Positions 1-6,491 of a stretch of DNA of 26,181 nt are shown here, piece after piece (the stretch's first letter is position 1; each line of letters begins with the position of its first letter). The position numbers were made by a program, and so were the translations under genes. The notes beneath the pieces are model-generated. The model worked only from the letters and a program-made list of their open reading frames with translations. It searched no databases and was not told where the DNA came from. This stretch comes from Lachnospiraceae bacterium UBA3287. GTDB taxonomy: Bacteria; Bacillota; Clostridia; Lachnospirales; Lachnospiraceae. The stretch lies in assembly GCA_002362155.1 (NCBI GenBank), contig DETN01000117.1:3417-29597 (forward strand), in the 5' to 3' direction.

Positions 1-63
1 CTGATCCTATGAAAAGAGCAACTCCAGCACATTAACCGACAAACAGGCACAATATCATTTTAG

Positions 64-95
64 AGAAGCGTTTCTTCGGAGGCGCTTCTTTTTTT
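64..95 (+). terminator. Rho-independent terminator of a gene left of the window
   Basis: An 11-bp stem (64-74 with 79-89, two G-U pairs) is closed by a TTCG tetraloop and followed by a run of seven T (89-95). It reads on the plus strand, so it should end a gene lying left of the window. No coding sequence was recognised in 1-63. Confidence 0.8.
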
Positions 96-106
96 GTGTC
101 TTCCCG

Positions 107-133
107 AAAAAAGAGGGATGCAGAACGCATCCC
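107..133 (-). terminator. Terminator of the DUF4143 ATPase gene
   Basis: The 7-bp stem GGGATGC/GCATCCC (115-121 with 127-133) has a 5-nt loop. On the minus strand it is followed by a T run (complement of 107-112). It lies 27 bp past the stop codon of the ATPase gene. Confidence 0.75.
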
Positions 134-159
134 CCTAAAACATAGGCGTAATAGCAGCC

Positions 160-1476
160 TTAATCATCACAAATACAGAAGACAGCATACAGCGGAACAG
201 ATTTGATATTGTTTTCAAATCCGAAATTCTTCTCGGAGATGCGAATGGAGTATGCCGGCTTAAACAATCCGATATATTCATTCAGGCTGACTGCAGTGAC
301 ATGCTCGCCGCTTTTCACTTCCACCGGGATGAGTTTCCCCTTCAAAGAGATCACAAAGTCAACTTCCTTGGTGCCCTTGTCATTCCTCCAGAAATAGGAC
401 TTAAAACCGGCTCTGACAAGCTGCGTATTTACGTAGTTTTCTGTCATGCCGCCTTTGAAATCCGCAAGCTCTTCCTCCATGAAGAAGATGTCTTCGGCCC
501 GGATATCTTTTTGGGCGGCAAGTAGTCCCATATCAGAAAGGTAGATTTTGAAATCGTCGATATCCTTATAGTTTTCCAACGGCTTTATAATCTGCTCTGC
601 ACGGTAAATACGGGACAGAAGGCCTGCTGAGACCAGCCATTCAATGGCGTTTTCATACTCGGCGGCCCTGGCCCCTTTTTTGATGATCTTGTACTGGAAA
701 CGGGTGTTTTTCTTGGAAAGCTGCACGGCGATCGTTCCATAGGTCAGCCTGGTCTTTTTGATCTCGTTTGCGCTTTCCTGATACTTGCTCATGTCATCCA
801 GATAATCCATCTGGATCGTTTCCAGAACATGACGGACCTGAGTATAGTCCTGCGTATCGACAAAGCGGGCGACAACTTCCGGCATGCCGCCCACAGCAAG
901 GTACTGTCTATAGAGCTTAAGGGCAGCGTCATGAAGTGCCTGAGGCATTGGATTGTTGCTGTCAAAGCAGCCATGGATCCGCTCTACAAGATCCTTCTCA
1001 CCCAAGGCCAGAAGGAATTCTTCCATGTCCATTGGATACATCGTATAACGATCAACTTTTCCTACGGGGAAAGCATATTTCTCACGATTGACAGCCACGC
1101 CTAAAAGACTTCCGGCGGCGATCACATGATATTCCGGAGCTTCCTCACAGAAGTACTTCAGAGAGGCAACAGCACGCTCGCAGAGCTGGATCTCATCGAA
1201 AACGATCAGCGTATTGCCCCTGGTGATGGTCTGTCCGCAGATATGGGCCAGGATCGGAAGAAGGTATGAGGGACTGATGTCTTCGTCAAATGTCGCTGCG
1301 AGAGATTCACTGGTCTGGAAATTGAAATAGGCAACATTGTCGTAGTGCTGCCGTCCAAACTCGAGAATAGCGTAAGTCTTTCCAACCTGCCGGGCACCCT
1401 GGATGATCAGAGGCTTTCGGTATTTACTCTCTTTCCACTGCTTCAGATATTCAGAGACCTTTCGGTACATATACAT
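160..1476 (-). CDS. AAA ATPase with C-terminal DUF4143 domain
   Basis: A 438-residue protein. The N-terminal P-loop ATPase domain shows Walker A GARQVGKT (about residues 27-34) and Walker B LIVFDEIQ (about 90-97). The C-terminal part carries the DUF4143 signature, including the nuclease-like stretch KEVDFVISLKGKLIPVEVK. The family is widespread in bacteria and archaea, often in variable chromosome regions, and its physiological role is not established. The start is supported by GAGGAGG (complement of 1484-1490) 7 nt upstream; a second ATG two codons downstream is possible. The gene stands alone with its own promoter and terminator. The length is normal for the family and I see no disruption. 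Confidence 0.9.
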   Translation of the reverse strand: MYMYRKVSEYLKQWKESKYRKPLIIQGARQVGKTYAILEFGRQHYDNVAYFNFQTSESLAATFDEDISPSYLLPILAHICGQTITRGNTLIVFDEIQLCERAVASLKYFCEEAPEYHVIAAGSLLGVAVNREKYAFPVGKVDRYTMYPMDMEEFLLALGEKDLVERIHGCFDSNNPMPQALHDAALKLYRQYLAVGGMPEVVARFVDTQDYTQVRHVLETIQMDYLDDMSKYQESANEIKKTRLTYGTIAVQLSKKNTRFQYKIIKKGARAAEYENAIEWLVSAGLLSRIYRAEQIIKPLENYKDIDDFKIYLSDMGLLAAQKDIRAEDIFFMEEELADFKGGMTENYVNTQLVRAGFKSYFWRNDKGTKEVDFVISLKGKLIPVEVKSGEHVTAVSLNEYIGLFKPAYSIRISEKNFGFENNIKSVPLYAVFCICDD

Positions 1477-1512
1477 AGCAATTCCTCCTCAAATAGAAAT
1501 CTGTATGGATTC

Positions 1513-1541
1513 ATCATATCACAAGAAGGAAATTAATACAA
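1513..1541 (-). promoter_or_regulatory. Sigma-A-type promoter of the DUF4143 ATPase
   Basis: On the minus strand TTGTAT (1541-1536) and TATGAT (1518-1513) are separated by 17 bp. TG one base before the -10 gives an extended -10 element. It lies about 40 bp upstream of the start codon. Confidence 0.55.
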
Positions 1542-1645
1542 AAATAAAAGCTAAAACAACATCAGATTCCGATTGGTTGCAGCAAATATCGACACAGAAT
1601 TCCAAAACCCCCATCGCCGCCACCTGTTGGAGGCTCTTCTTTTTT

Positions 1646-1752
1646 AGGGATTCCTCGACCGGTACTAAGAGGGTCGCTAACCGGTACTCCGAGTCCCTTC
1701 AGAACAGGATGCTTTCCCGGTAGAATTTAACACGTAACAACCGAGTTGTTAC
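1646..1752. repeat. Repeats and inverted repeats left of the structured RNA
   Basis: ACCGGTACT occurs twice, at 1658-1666 and 1680-1688 (period 22). The copies sit inside a long imperfect hairpin whose base pairs AGGGA (about 1646) with TCCCT (about 1694). Downstream is a perfect 8-bp inverted repeat, GTAACAAC-CGA-GTTGTTAC (1734-1741 and 1745-1752). No coding frame was recognised. The segment could be a mobile-element end, the 5' part of the adjacent RNA, or unrelated. Confidence 0.45.
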
Positions 1753-1815
1753 AGCAAATGCGAAAGCAAAGCACATTGACAACCGAATACACATTCATCA
1801 GGTACGAACCTGTGA

Positions 1816-2164
1816 TGAGGAGCCACATCAGCAGCGAACGCGAGGACGTTCGAAAGACCAGAGCGGCAGCTGGCCTGTAAGAGCCGGACAGCTCCCGGAT
1901 TAAGGCGAAGATCCATCACAGCATAATGAGACTTCCGTCACAAGACGGCTCGGTGAGAACCACGGAGGGGTAAAACGGCCCATGGACCCGGTAAACTGCC
2001 GGACGCCTGATAGATTTCCCAGACAAGCAAAAAACTTGTGTTTCCGGGGGTGTCGAGGACAAATACGGAAAGATCATAAACGAAATAATCGCCCGATAAG
2101 GACGTTTTAGTGGAGCAGGCCGGGTGCCTGCTTCGTACATATTCAAGACAAGGAGGAAAGCAGA
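1816..2164 (+). ncRNA. Large structured RNA, possibly a HEARO/omega-type RNA
   Basis: About 350 nt with no convincing reading frame but many hairpins: CGAACG/CGTTCG (1835-1840/1847-1852), AGCTG/CAGCT (1868-1872/1889-1893), CCGTC/GACGG (1935-1939/1944-1948), GCAGGC/GCCTGC (2115-2120/2126-2131) and CAAGACA/TGTCTTG (2144-2150/2166-2172). The last encloses an AGGAGG (2151-2156) and an ATG (2165). A long RNA running into the ribosome binding site of an ORF is the layout of HEARO (omega) RNAs before IscB/IsrB. The core at about 1872-1898 (GGCC, TAAGA, GCCGGAC, CCCGG) resembles my memory of an IscB omega RNA. The left end lies at overlapping GTGA/ATGA (1812-1818), which fits the HEARO insertion preference as I recall it. 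The class is inference; a decayed group II intron or another large RNA class is possible. The exact ends are not known. Confidence 0.45.
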
Positions 2165-2278
2165 ATGTCTTGGACTATAATTTGAGATTTGTCGACACGA
2201 CAGTGCAAAGACATAGAACTCCTAATAGACATGAGAATCAACACGTAGAGGAGAGTTATAAAGAAATACGGGAGGTTT
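2165..2278 (+). pseudogene. Remnant after the structured RNA; ORF lost
   Basis: The ATG at 2165 is well placed behind AGGAGG (2151-2156), but its frame stops after six codons (MSWTII). In another frame the stretch LDYNLRFVDTTVQ (about 2168-2210) faintly resembles the end of the short N-terminal PLMP region of IscB-family nucleases. No RuvC or HNH motif follows before dinD begins at 2279. If the RNA is HEARO-like, its nuclease gene has been almost wholly deleted here. This reading is tentative. Confidence 0.2.
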
Positions 2279-2866
2279 ATGGAAAGAAAACAGATTGAGA
2301 GCTATAAAAAAATCAAGTTTGATGATATTATTCATGAATTAGACGGTGTGGAATTCTGGTATGCAAGAGAGCTGCAGAAATTACTTGGCTATGAGCAATG
2401 GAGAAATTTTGAACTGACTATCCACAAAGCTCAGACATCGTGTGAATCTGCAGGGGTTAATGCACCGGACCATTTTGCTGAAGTTAGCAAAATGGTTCCT
2501 ATTGGGAGTGGCGCAGAACGATCAGTTAAAGATTATATGCTAACTCGTTATACGTGTTATCTGATTGCTCAGAATGGAGATTCAAAGAAAGAAGAGATTG
2601 CTTTTGCGCAGAGCAATTTCGCTGTGCAAACCAGGAAGTCTGCTCTTCCAAATGTCGAAACTCACGCTAAGATTCCGGTCTGCCGGATTTTCCGGAGACT
2701 TGATCTGTATTATGTCCGGAGAGGAGATTATTTTTATGTTGAAAGCAAGACAGGACGATGGGAAGCTGATCATTGCCCTGAACGGAAACATTACTTCTGC
2801 CAATGCGCCGGAAGTGGAAGCCCAGGTACTGGATCTGCTGGAAAAAAATCCCTGTCAGTCTCTTGA
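2279..2866 (+). pseudogene. dinD: dinD, 3'-truncated (DNA damage-inducible protein D)
   Basis: Residues 1-120 match the N-terminal half of DinD: the segment around GVEFWYARELQKLLGY (24-39), then DYMLTRYTCYLIAQNGD (85-101) and EEIAFAQSNFAVQTRK (105-120). From about nt 2639 the similarity ends. The frame continues through unrelated sequence to a stop at 2866, overlapping the next gene by 131 bp. Intact DinD is about 275 residues, so more than half is missing. E. coli DinD is SOS-inducible and inhibits RecA strand exchange; the conserved N-terminal part resembles Bro-N domains. The start at 2279 is backed by GGGAGG at 2270-2275. I saw no Firmicutes-type LexA box upstream. It is probably non-functional and marks a deletion or rearrangement junction. 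Confidence 0.75.
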
Positions 2867-3914
2867 AATAGACTGTGATCAGCTTGCGTATTCCAGCAGT
2901 GCCGGCCTGCGTATCATTCTCCGCCTGAAAAAGAAGGTGGACGATACTGTGCTGACCAATGTTCATCCGGAGCTGTACGATATCCTGGATATGACAGGCT
3001 TTACAGAGATGATGACAGTGCAGAAAGCCTATCGCGTGATCTCCGTGAAGGGATGTGAAGTGATAGGCCAGGGCTCCAACGGCAGGATCTACAGGATCGA
3101 TCCGGATACCATCGTAAAGGTCTATCTGGCGCCGGATTCGCTGCCGGAAATTCACAGAGAAAGGGAACTTTCCAGGCTGGCCTTTGTGGCAGGCCTGCCC
3201 ACCGCCATCCCCTATGATGTGGTACGTATTGAAGAGGGCGGCTTCGGGTCTGTATTCGAGATGCTGAATGCAGAAAGCTATGTGGACCTTCTCCTGACCG
3301 GAGAAAAGAGTCTGGATGAAGTGGTGGAAATGAGTATCTCTCTGCTGCGGCTTATTCATTCCAAAATCATACGGTCCGACATCCTGCCGGATATGAAGGT
3401 CGTCGCGCTGGGCTGGGCGGAGTATCTGAAGGATCATCTGCCTGCAGACCAGGCAGACAAGCTGTATTCCCTAATCAGTGCGGTCCCTGAAGACGATCAT
3501 CTGCTGCATGGCGACTACCATGTGAAAAATATCCTGCTGCAGAACGGAGAGAGCCTGCTCATTGACATGGATACCCTCTGCCACGGGCATCCGATCTTTG
3601 AACTGGCCAGCATCTTCAATGCCTATGTAGGGTTCGGACTGTCTCATCCCTACGGGATGCGGGAATTCCTTGGCATTCCCTTTGCCTCCTGCGTTGACTT
3701 CTGGAGAAAAAGCCTGGCCCTCTACCTTGATACGCAGGACGAGGACAGGATCAATGAGGTGGAAGCCAAAGCAAAGATCATCGGCATGACAAGGATTATG
3801 CGCCGGGAACTCAGGCGGGACGGAATGCATCATGAAGAGGGACGGAAGCTGATCGAAATCTGCAGGAAGGGTCTGGCAGACCTTCTGCCCCGGGTGGATA
3901 CCCTGGAGTTCTGA
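2736..3914 (+). CDS. STAS domain fused to aminoglycoside-phosphotransferase-like kinase
   Basis: A 392-residue protein. Residues 1 to about 100 form a STAS domain, as in anti-sigma-factor antagonists. The helix-start motif YSSSAGLRIIL (52-62) carries the serines where such domains are phosphorylated. Residues about 105-390 form an APH/choline-kinase-like fold: Gly-rich loop GQGSNGRIY (111-119), Lys128, catalytic loop HGDYHVKN (258-265) and metal-binding DMD (277-279). All key residues are present, so it is probably active; the substrate is unknown. I chose ATG 2736 because GGAGAGGAG (2718-2726) precedes it at good spacing. An ATG at 2712 would add eight residues, and the frame stays open further upstream into the dinD fragment. 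The PHP gene follows after 1 bp, so the two are translationally coupled. Confidence 0.85.
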   Translation: MLKARQDDGKLIIALNGNITSANAPEVEAQVLDLLEKNPCQSLEIDCDQLAYSSSAGLRIILRLKKKVDDTVLTNVHPELYDILDMTGFTEMMTVQKAYRVISVKGCEVIGQGSNGRIYRIDPDTIVKVYLAPDSLPEIHRERELSRLAFVAGLPTAIPYDVVRIEEGGFGSVFEMLNAESYVDLLLTGEKSLDEVVEMSISLLRLIHSKIIRSDILPDMKVVALGWAEYLKDHLPADQADKLYSLISAVPEDDHLLHGDYHVKNILLQNGESLLIDMDTLCHGHPIFELASIFNAYVGFGLSHPYGMREFLGIPFASCVDFWRKSLALYLDTQDEDRINEVEAKAKIIGMTRIMRRELRRDGMHHEEGRKLIEICRKGLADLLPRVDTLEF

Positions 3915-3915
3915 T

Positions 3916-4779
3916 ATGACGGCGGTATTTAAAATAGACCTTCACATGCACTCTTCGGTCTCCGACGGGACGGATACTCCCTGGGAGCTGCTGGAAAAGG
4001 TCAGAAAATCGGGAATGGAAGTGTTTTCGCTGACAGACCACGACGCAGTGAAAGGATACGGAATGATCCGGAAGGCCCTCAGGGAAGGCGATCCGCGTTT
4101 TCTTTCCGGCGCGGAGTTTTCCTGCCGGGACCAGGAAGGGAAATATCACATCCTGGGCTACGGCTTTGATCCGGACAGCCCCGCGATCCGGCATGTGGTG
4201 GATCTGGGGCACAGCTTTCGGATGCGTAAGCTTAAGGAGCGCCTGGACTTTCTGGAGAGCGAGTTCGGCTTTTCTTTTCCCGGGAGAGAGATCGAGGCTC
4301 TGAAGGCTCTGGACAATCCCGGAAAGCCCCATATCGGAAACCTTATGGTCCGATACGGGTATGCGAAGACCAAGGAACAGGCCATCAATGAGTACATTAA
4401 CCAGCTTCATGTGAAAAACCGGTATCTGCTCCCGGAAGAAGCTGTCCACGGCATCCTGGGGGGAGGCGGCATTCCGGTCCTGGCCCACCCGGCCTTCGGA
4501 AGCGGGGACGAACTGATCCTGGGCGAAGAAATGGAAGAGCGGCTTCTAAAGCTTCTGGAGTACGGCCTTCAGGGCATGGAAGTCTTTTATTCCGGCTTCA
4601 GCCCGAAGCTGCGATCCGAAATGCTGGCCCTGGCGGAAAAGTATGATCTGTATGTCACGGCCGGCAGCGATTACCACGGGAAGAATAAGCTGGTGGAACT
4701 GGGCGATACACATCTGGACACAGGACAGGCCATGCCGGAGGGCATGAAGCGTTTCCTGGAGGATGTATGTGACAGATGA
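3916..4779 (+). CDS. PHP-domain phosphoesterase (YciV/RNase AM-like)
   Basis: A 287-residue PHP metallophosphoesterase. Metal ligands of the family are visible: DLHMHSSVSDGTD (H10, H12, D17), LTDHD (D41, H42, D43), GAEFSC (E67), PHIGN (H139), LAHP (H191) and GSDYH (D252, H254). Family members with this layout hydrolyse 3',5'-nucleoside bisphosphates or short 5'-phosphorylated RNA ends; the exact substrate here is not visible. The start codon is 1 bp after the preceding stop, with GGAG at the end of the STAS-kinase gene as the ribosome binding site. A cytosolic partner of the STAS-kinase is plausible from the coupling. Confidence 0.88.
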   Translation: MTAVFKIDLHMHSSVSDGTDTPWELLEKVRKSGMEVFSLTDHDAVKGYGMIRKALREGDPRFLSGAEFSCRDQEGKYHILGYGFDPDSPAIRHVVDLGHSFRMRKLKERLDFLESEFGFSFPGREIEALKALDNPGKPHIGNLMVRYGYAKTKEQAINEYINQLHVKNRYLLPEEAVHGILGGGGIPVLAHPAFGSGDELILGEEMEERLLKLLEYGLQGMEVFYSGFSPKLRSEMLALAEKYDLYVTAGSDYHGKNKLVELGDTHLDTGQAMPEGMKRFLEDVCDR

Positions 4780-4960
4780 CATGATGATCCCGTAAAGGGG
4801 CTGTGAAACGAAAAATTTTCATGCTGCCTGTCACTGTTTTGTTCCGGTCTGCAGGAAAGACGCCGTAAAGGAAGCTGCGGGCAAAAAGCGGCATAGGACC
4901 TCCGCAGGAGATCTGTCAGAGCATTCTTTCATGCGGACCTCCGGGAAGAAAAATATACGG

Positions 4961-4988
4961 GCGGGGCAGCAGAGGCTGTCCCGCTTTT
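4961..4988 (+). terminator. Probable terminator after the STAS-kinase/PHP operon
   Basis: A 10-bp stem (4961-4970 with 4975-4984, one G-U pair) with AGAG loop is followed by TTTT. It lies about 180 bp past the PHP stop codon and upstream of the gntR promoter. The rest of the 4780-5104 gap shows no gene or recognisable RNA family. Confidence 0.6.
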
Positions 4989-5104
4989 CTGATCCCTTCT
5001 AAGCGGCAGGATGTATATATCATCAGCAGCGCAGGAACCGTGGGATGTATACGGAAAACCGGATAAAGGTGAAATTGTTAACAAATATGGTCAGACAGGG
5101 GCTG

Positions 5105-5133
5105 TTGACAGAAGCGTCGGGAGATAGTATATT
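5105..5133 (+). promoter_or_regulatory. Consensus sigma-A promoter of the gntR-ABC operon
   Basis: A perfect TTGACA (5105-5110) and TATATT (5128-5133) are separated by 17 bp. Transcription should begin near 5140, leaving a leader of about 70 nt before gntR. Confidence 0.8.
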
Positions 5134-5135
5134 AA

Positions 5136-5158
5136 GTGTACTAGGATAAATAATACAC
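5136..5158 (+). promoter_or_regulatory. Candidate GntR operator over the transcription start
   Basis: A perfect inverted repeat GTGTA-N13-TACAC lies immediately downstream of the -10 box and spans the expected start point. YtrA-type GntR proteins usually repress their own operon by binding a dyad near the promoter, so this is the likely site. The assignment comes from position and symmetry only. Confidence 0.5.
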
Positions 5159-5208
5159 AAGGTACTGCCAGGGGCCTATGCCTCAGGCGCAGCAGAAAGG
5201 AAGCACAG

Positions 5209-5595
5209 ATGGGAATTATAGACATGCGGGATTCCCGGCCGATCTTTGAGCAGATCTCGGATTGGTACAGAAAACTGATCCTGCAGGGGGTCATGGCGCC
5301 GGATGAGAAGATGCCTTCCGTAAGAAACCTGGCCATGGAGCTTTCCACCAACCCCAACACCGTGCAGAGGGCCTATGCGGATCTGGAGCAGAAGGGCTTT
5401 ATCTATACGGTCCGGGGCAGAGGCAATTTCGTCTGCGGAGGCCAGGACCTGGTCCAGCAGAGGAAAGAGGAAATGGTCCGGGAGATCAGAGTCATCCTGG
5501 ATGAAGGCCTTTCCATGGGGCTGGATCCCCGGGAATTGGCGCTGGCAGCTCTGGATACTCTGCAGAAATCAGACGGGAAAGGAGGTCAGCAATGA
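5209..5595 (+). CDS. GntR-family (YtrA subfamily) transcriptional regulator
   Basis: A 128-residue protein. Residues about 10-78 form a GntR winged helix-turn-helix; PSVRNLAMELSTNPNTVQRA and FIYTVRGRGNFV are typical. There is no large ligand-binding domain, only a short helical tail (about 85-125), which is the YtrA pattern of autoregulators encoded with ABC transporters. AAGGAAG provides the ribosome binding site. The stop codon overlaps the start of the ABC ATPase (ATGA, 5592-5595), so translation is coupled. It probably represses the operon through the dyad at 5136-5158; the inducing signal is unknown. Confidence 0.9.
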   Translation: MGIIDMRDSRPIFEQISDWYRKLILQGVMAPDEKMPSVRNLAMELSTNPNTVQRAYADLEQKGFIYTVRGRGNFVCGGQDLVQQRKEEMVREIRVILDEGLSMGLDPRELALAALDTLQKSDGKGGQQ

Positions 5596-6491
5596 TCGAC
5601 ATTCAGAATGTAAGCAAATCTTATGAAAAAATACGGGCGGTCCACGATGTGTCCCTGACCCTGGAGGACGGGCAGGTCTTCGGCCTGGTGGGCACCAACG
5701 GCGCCGGCAAGAGCACGCTGCTTAGGCTGATCGCCGGGATCCTGGTCCCCGATCAGGGGCAGATCCTGGTGGACGGAGAGCCTGTTTATGACAACCCTGC
5801 CGTCAGGGAAAATATCTTCTTTATTTCTGACGAACCATACTTTTTCCCCGGAAGCCGGGCCGTGGACATGAAGAAATGGTACAAAGACCTGTATCCCTTC
5901 TTCGACACGGACCGCTTTGACAAACTTCTTAAGGATTTCGGCCTGGATCCCAGGCGGCGGATCCGTACTTATTCCAAGGGCATGCGCCGGCAGCTGGCCG
6001 TGATCTGCGGCATCTGCGCCGGCACCCGTTATCTTCTCTGCGACGAGACCACCGACGGTCTGGATCCCGTCATGCGCCAGGCTCTGAAGAGCCTTCTGGG
6101 CGGCGACATGGAGGAGAGAGGCCTTACCCCTGTGCTGGCTTCCCATAACCTGCGGGAGCTGGAGGACATCTGTGATCACGTGGGACTTCTTCATCAGGGC
6201 GGCATTCTCCTGTCCCAGGACATCGCCGACATGAAGCTGGGCCTGCAGAAGATTCAGTGTGTCTTTACCGGAGAAGCCCCTGCCGAACTTCCGGGGCTGG
6301 AAGTCGTATCCCACGAAGCCAGAGGCAGGCTCCATACCTATGTGGTCCGGTCCGGCAGGGAAGAGGCGGAAGCGGTTTTCTCACAGTATTCCTTTGTGTT
6401 TTATGAAATTCTGAACCTCTCGCTGGAAGAGGTATTCATTCTGGAAACGGAGGCGGTCGGATATGACGTCAAAAAATTCATCCTCGGATAA
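5592..6491 (+). CDS. ABC transporter ATP-binding protein
   Basis: A 299-residue cytoplasmic ATPase. Walker A is GTNGAGKST (34-42), the ABC signature YSKGMRRQL (127-135), Walker B YLLCDETTDGLD (147-158, with DET in place of the common DEP) and the switch histidine is in ASHN (H185). The extra C-terminal domain (about 215-299) is usual for ATPases paired with ABC-2-type permeases. GGAGGT upstream and the 4-bp overlap with gntR support the start. The 3' end overlaps the permease start by 29 bp. It probably energises the membrane protein encoded next. Related YtrA-linked transporters respond to cell-envelope stress in other Firmicutes, but the substrate here cannot be read from the sequence. Confidence 0.92.
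   Translation: MIDIQNVSKSYEKIRAVHDVSLTLEDGQVFGLVGTNGAGKSTLLRLIAGILVPDQGQILVDGEPVYDNPAVRENIFFISDEPYFFPGSRAVDMKKWYKDLYPFFDTDRFDKLLKDFGLDPRRRIRTYSKGMRRQLAVICGICAGTRYLLCDETTDGLDPVMRQALKSLLGGDMEERGLTPVLASHNLRELEDICDHVGLLHQGGILLSQDIADMKLGLQKIQCVFTGEAPAELPGLEVVSHEARGRLHTYVVRSGREEAEAVFSQYSFVFYEILNLSLEEVFILETEAVGYDVKKFILG

Noticed and set aside
1640..1760. CRISPR array
   Set aside because: Only two copies of a 9-bp repeat occur, with no regular repeat-spacer pattern and no cas genes.
1800..2165. Group II intron
   Set aside because: I found no GTGYG start, no domain V with the usual GAGC...GTTC core and no reverse transcriptase. It remains a weaker alternative for the structured RNA.
2180..2278. LexA (SOS) box upstream of dinD
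   Set aside because: No GAAC-N4-GTTC-type palindrome is present; only an isolated GAAC occurs.
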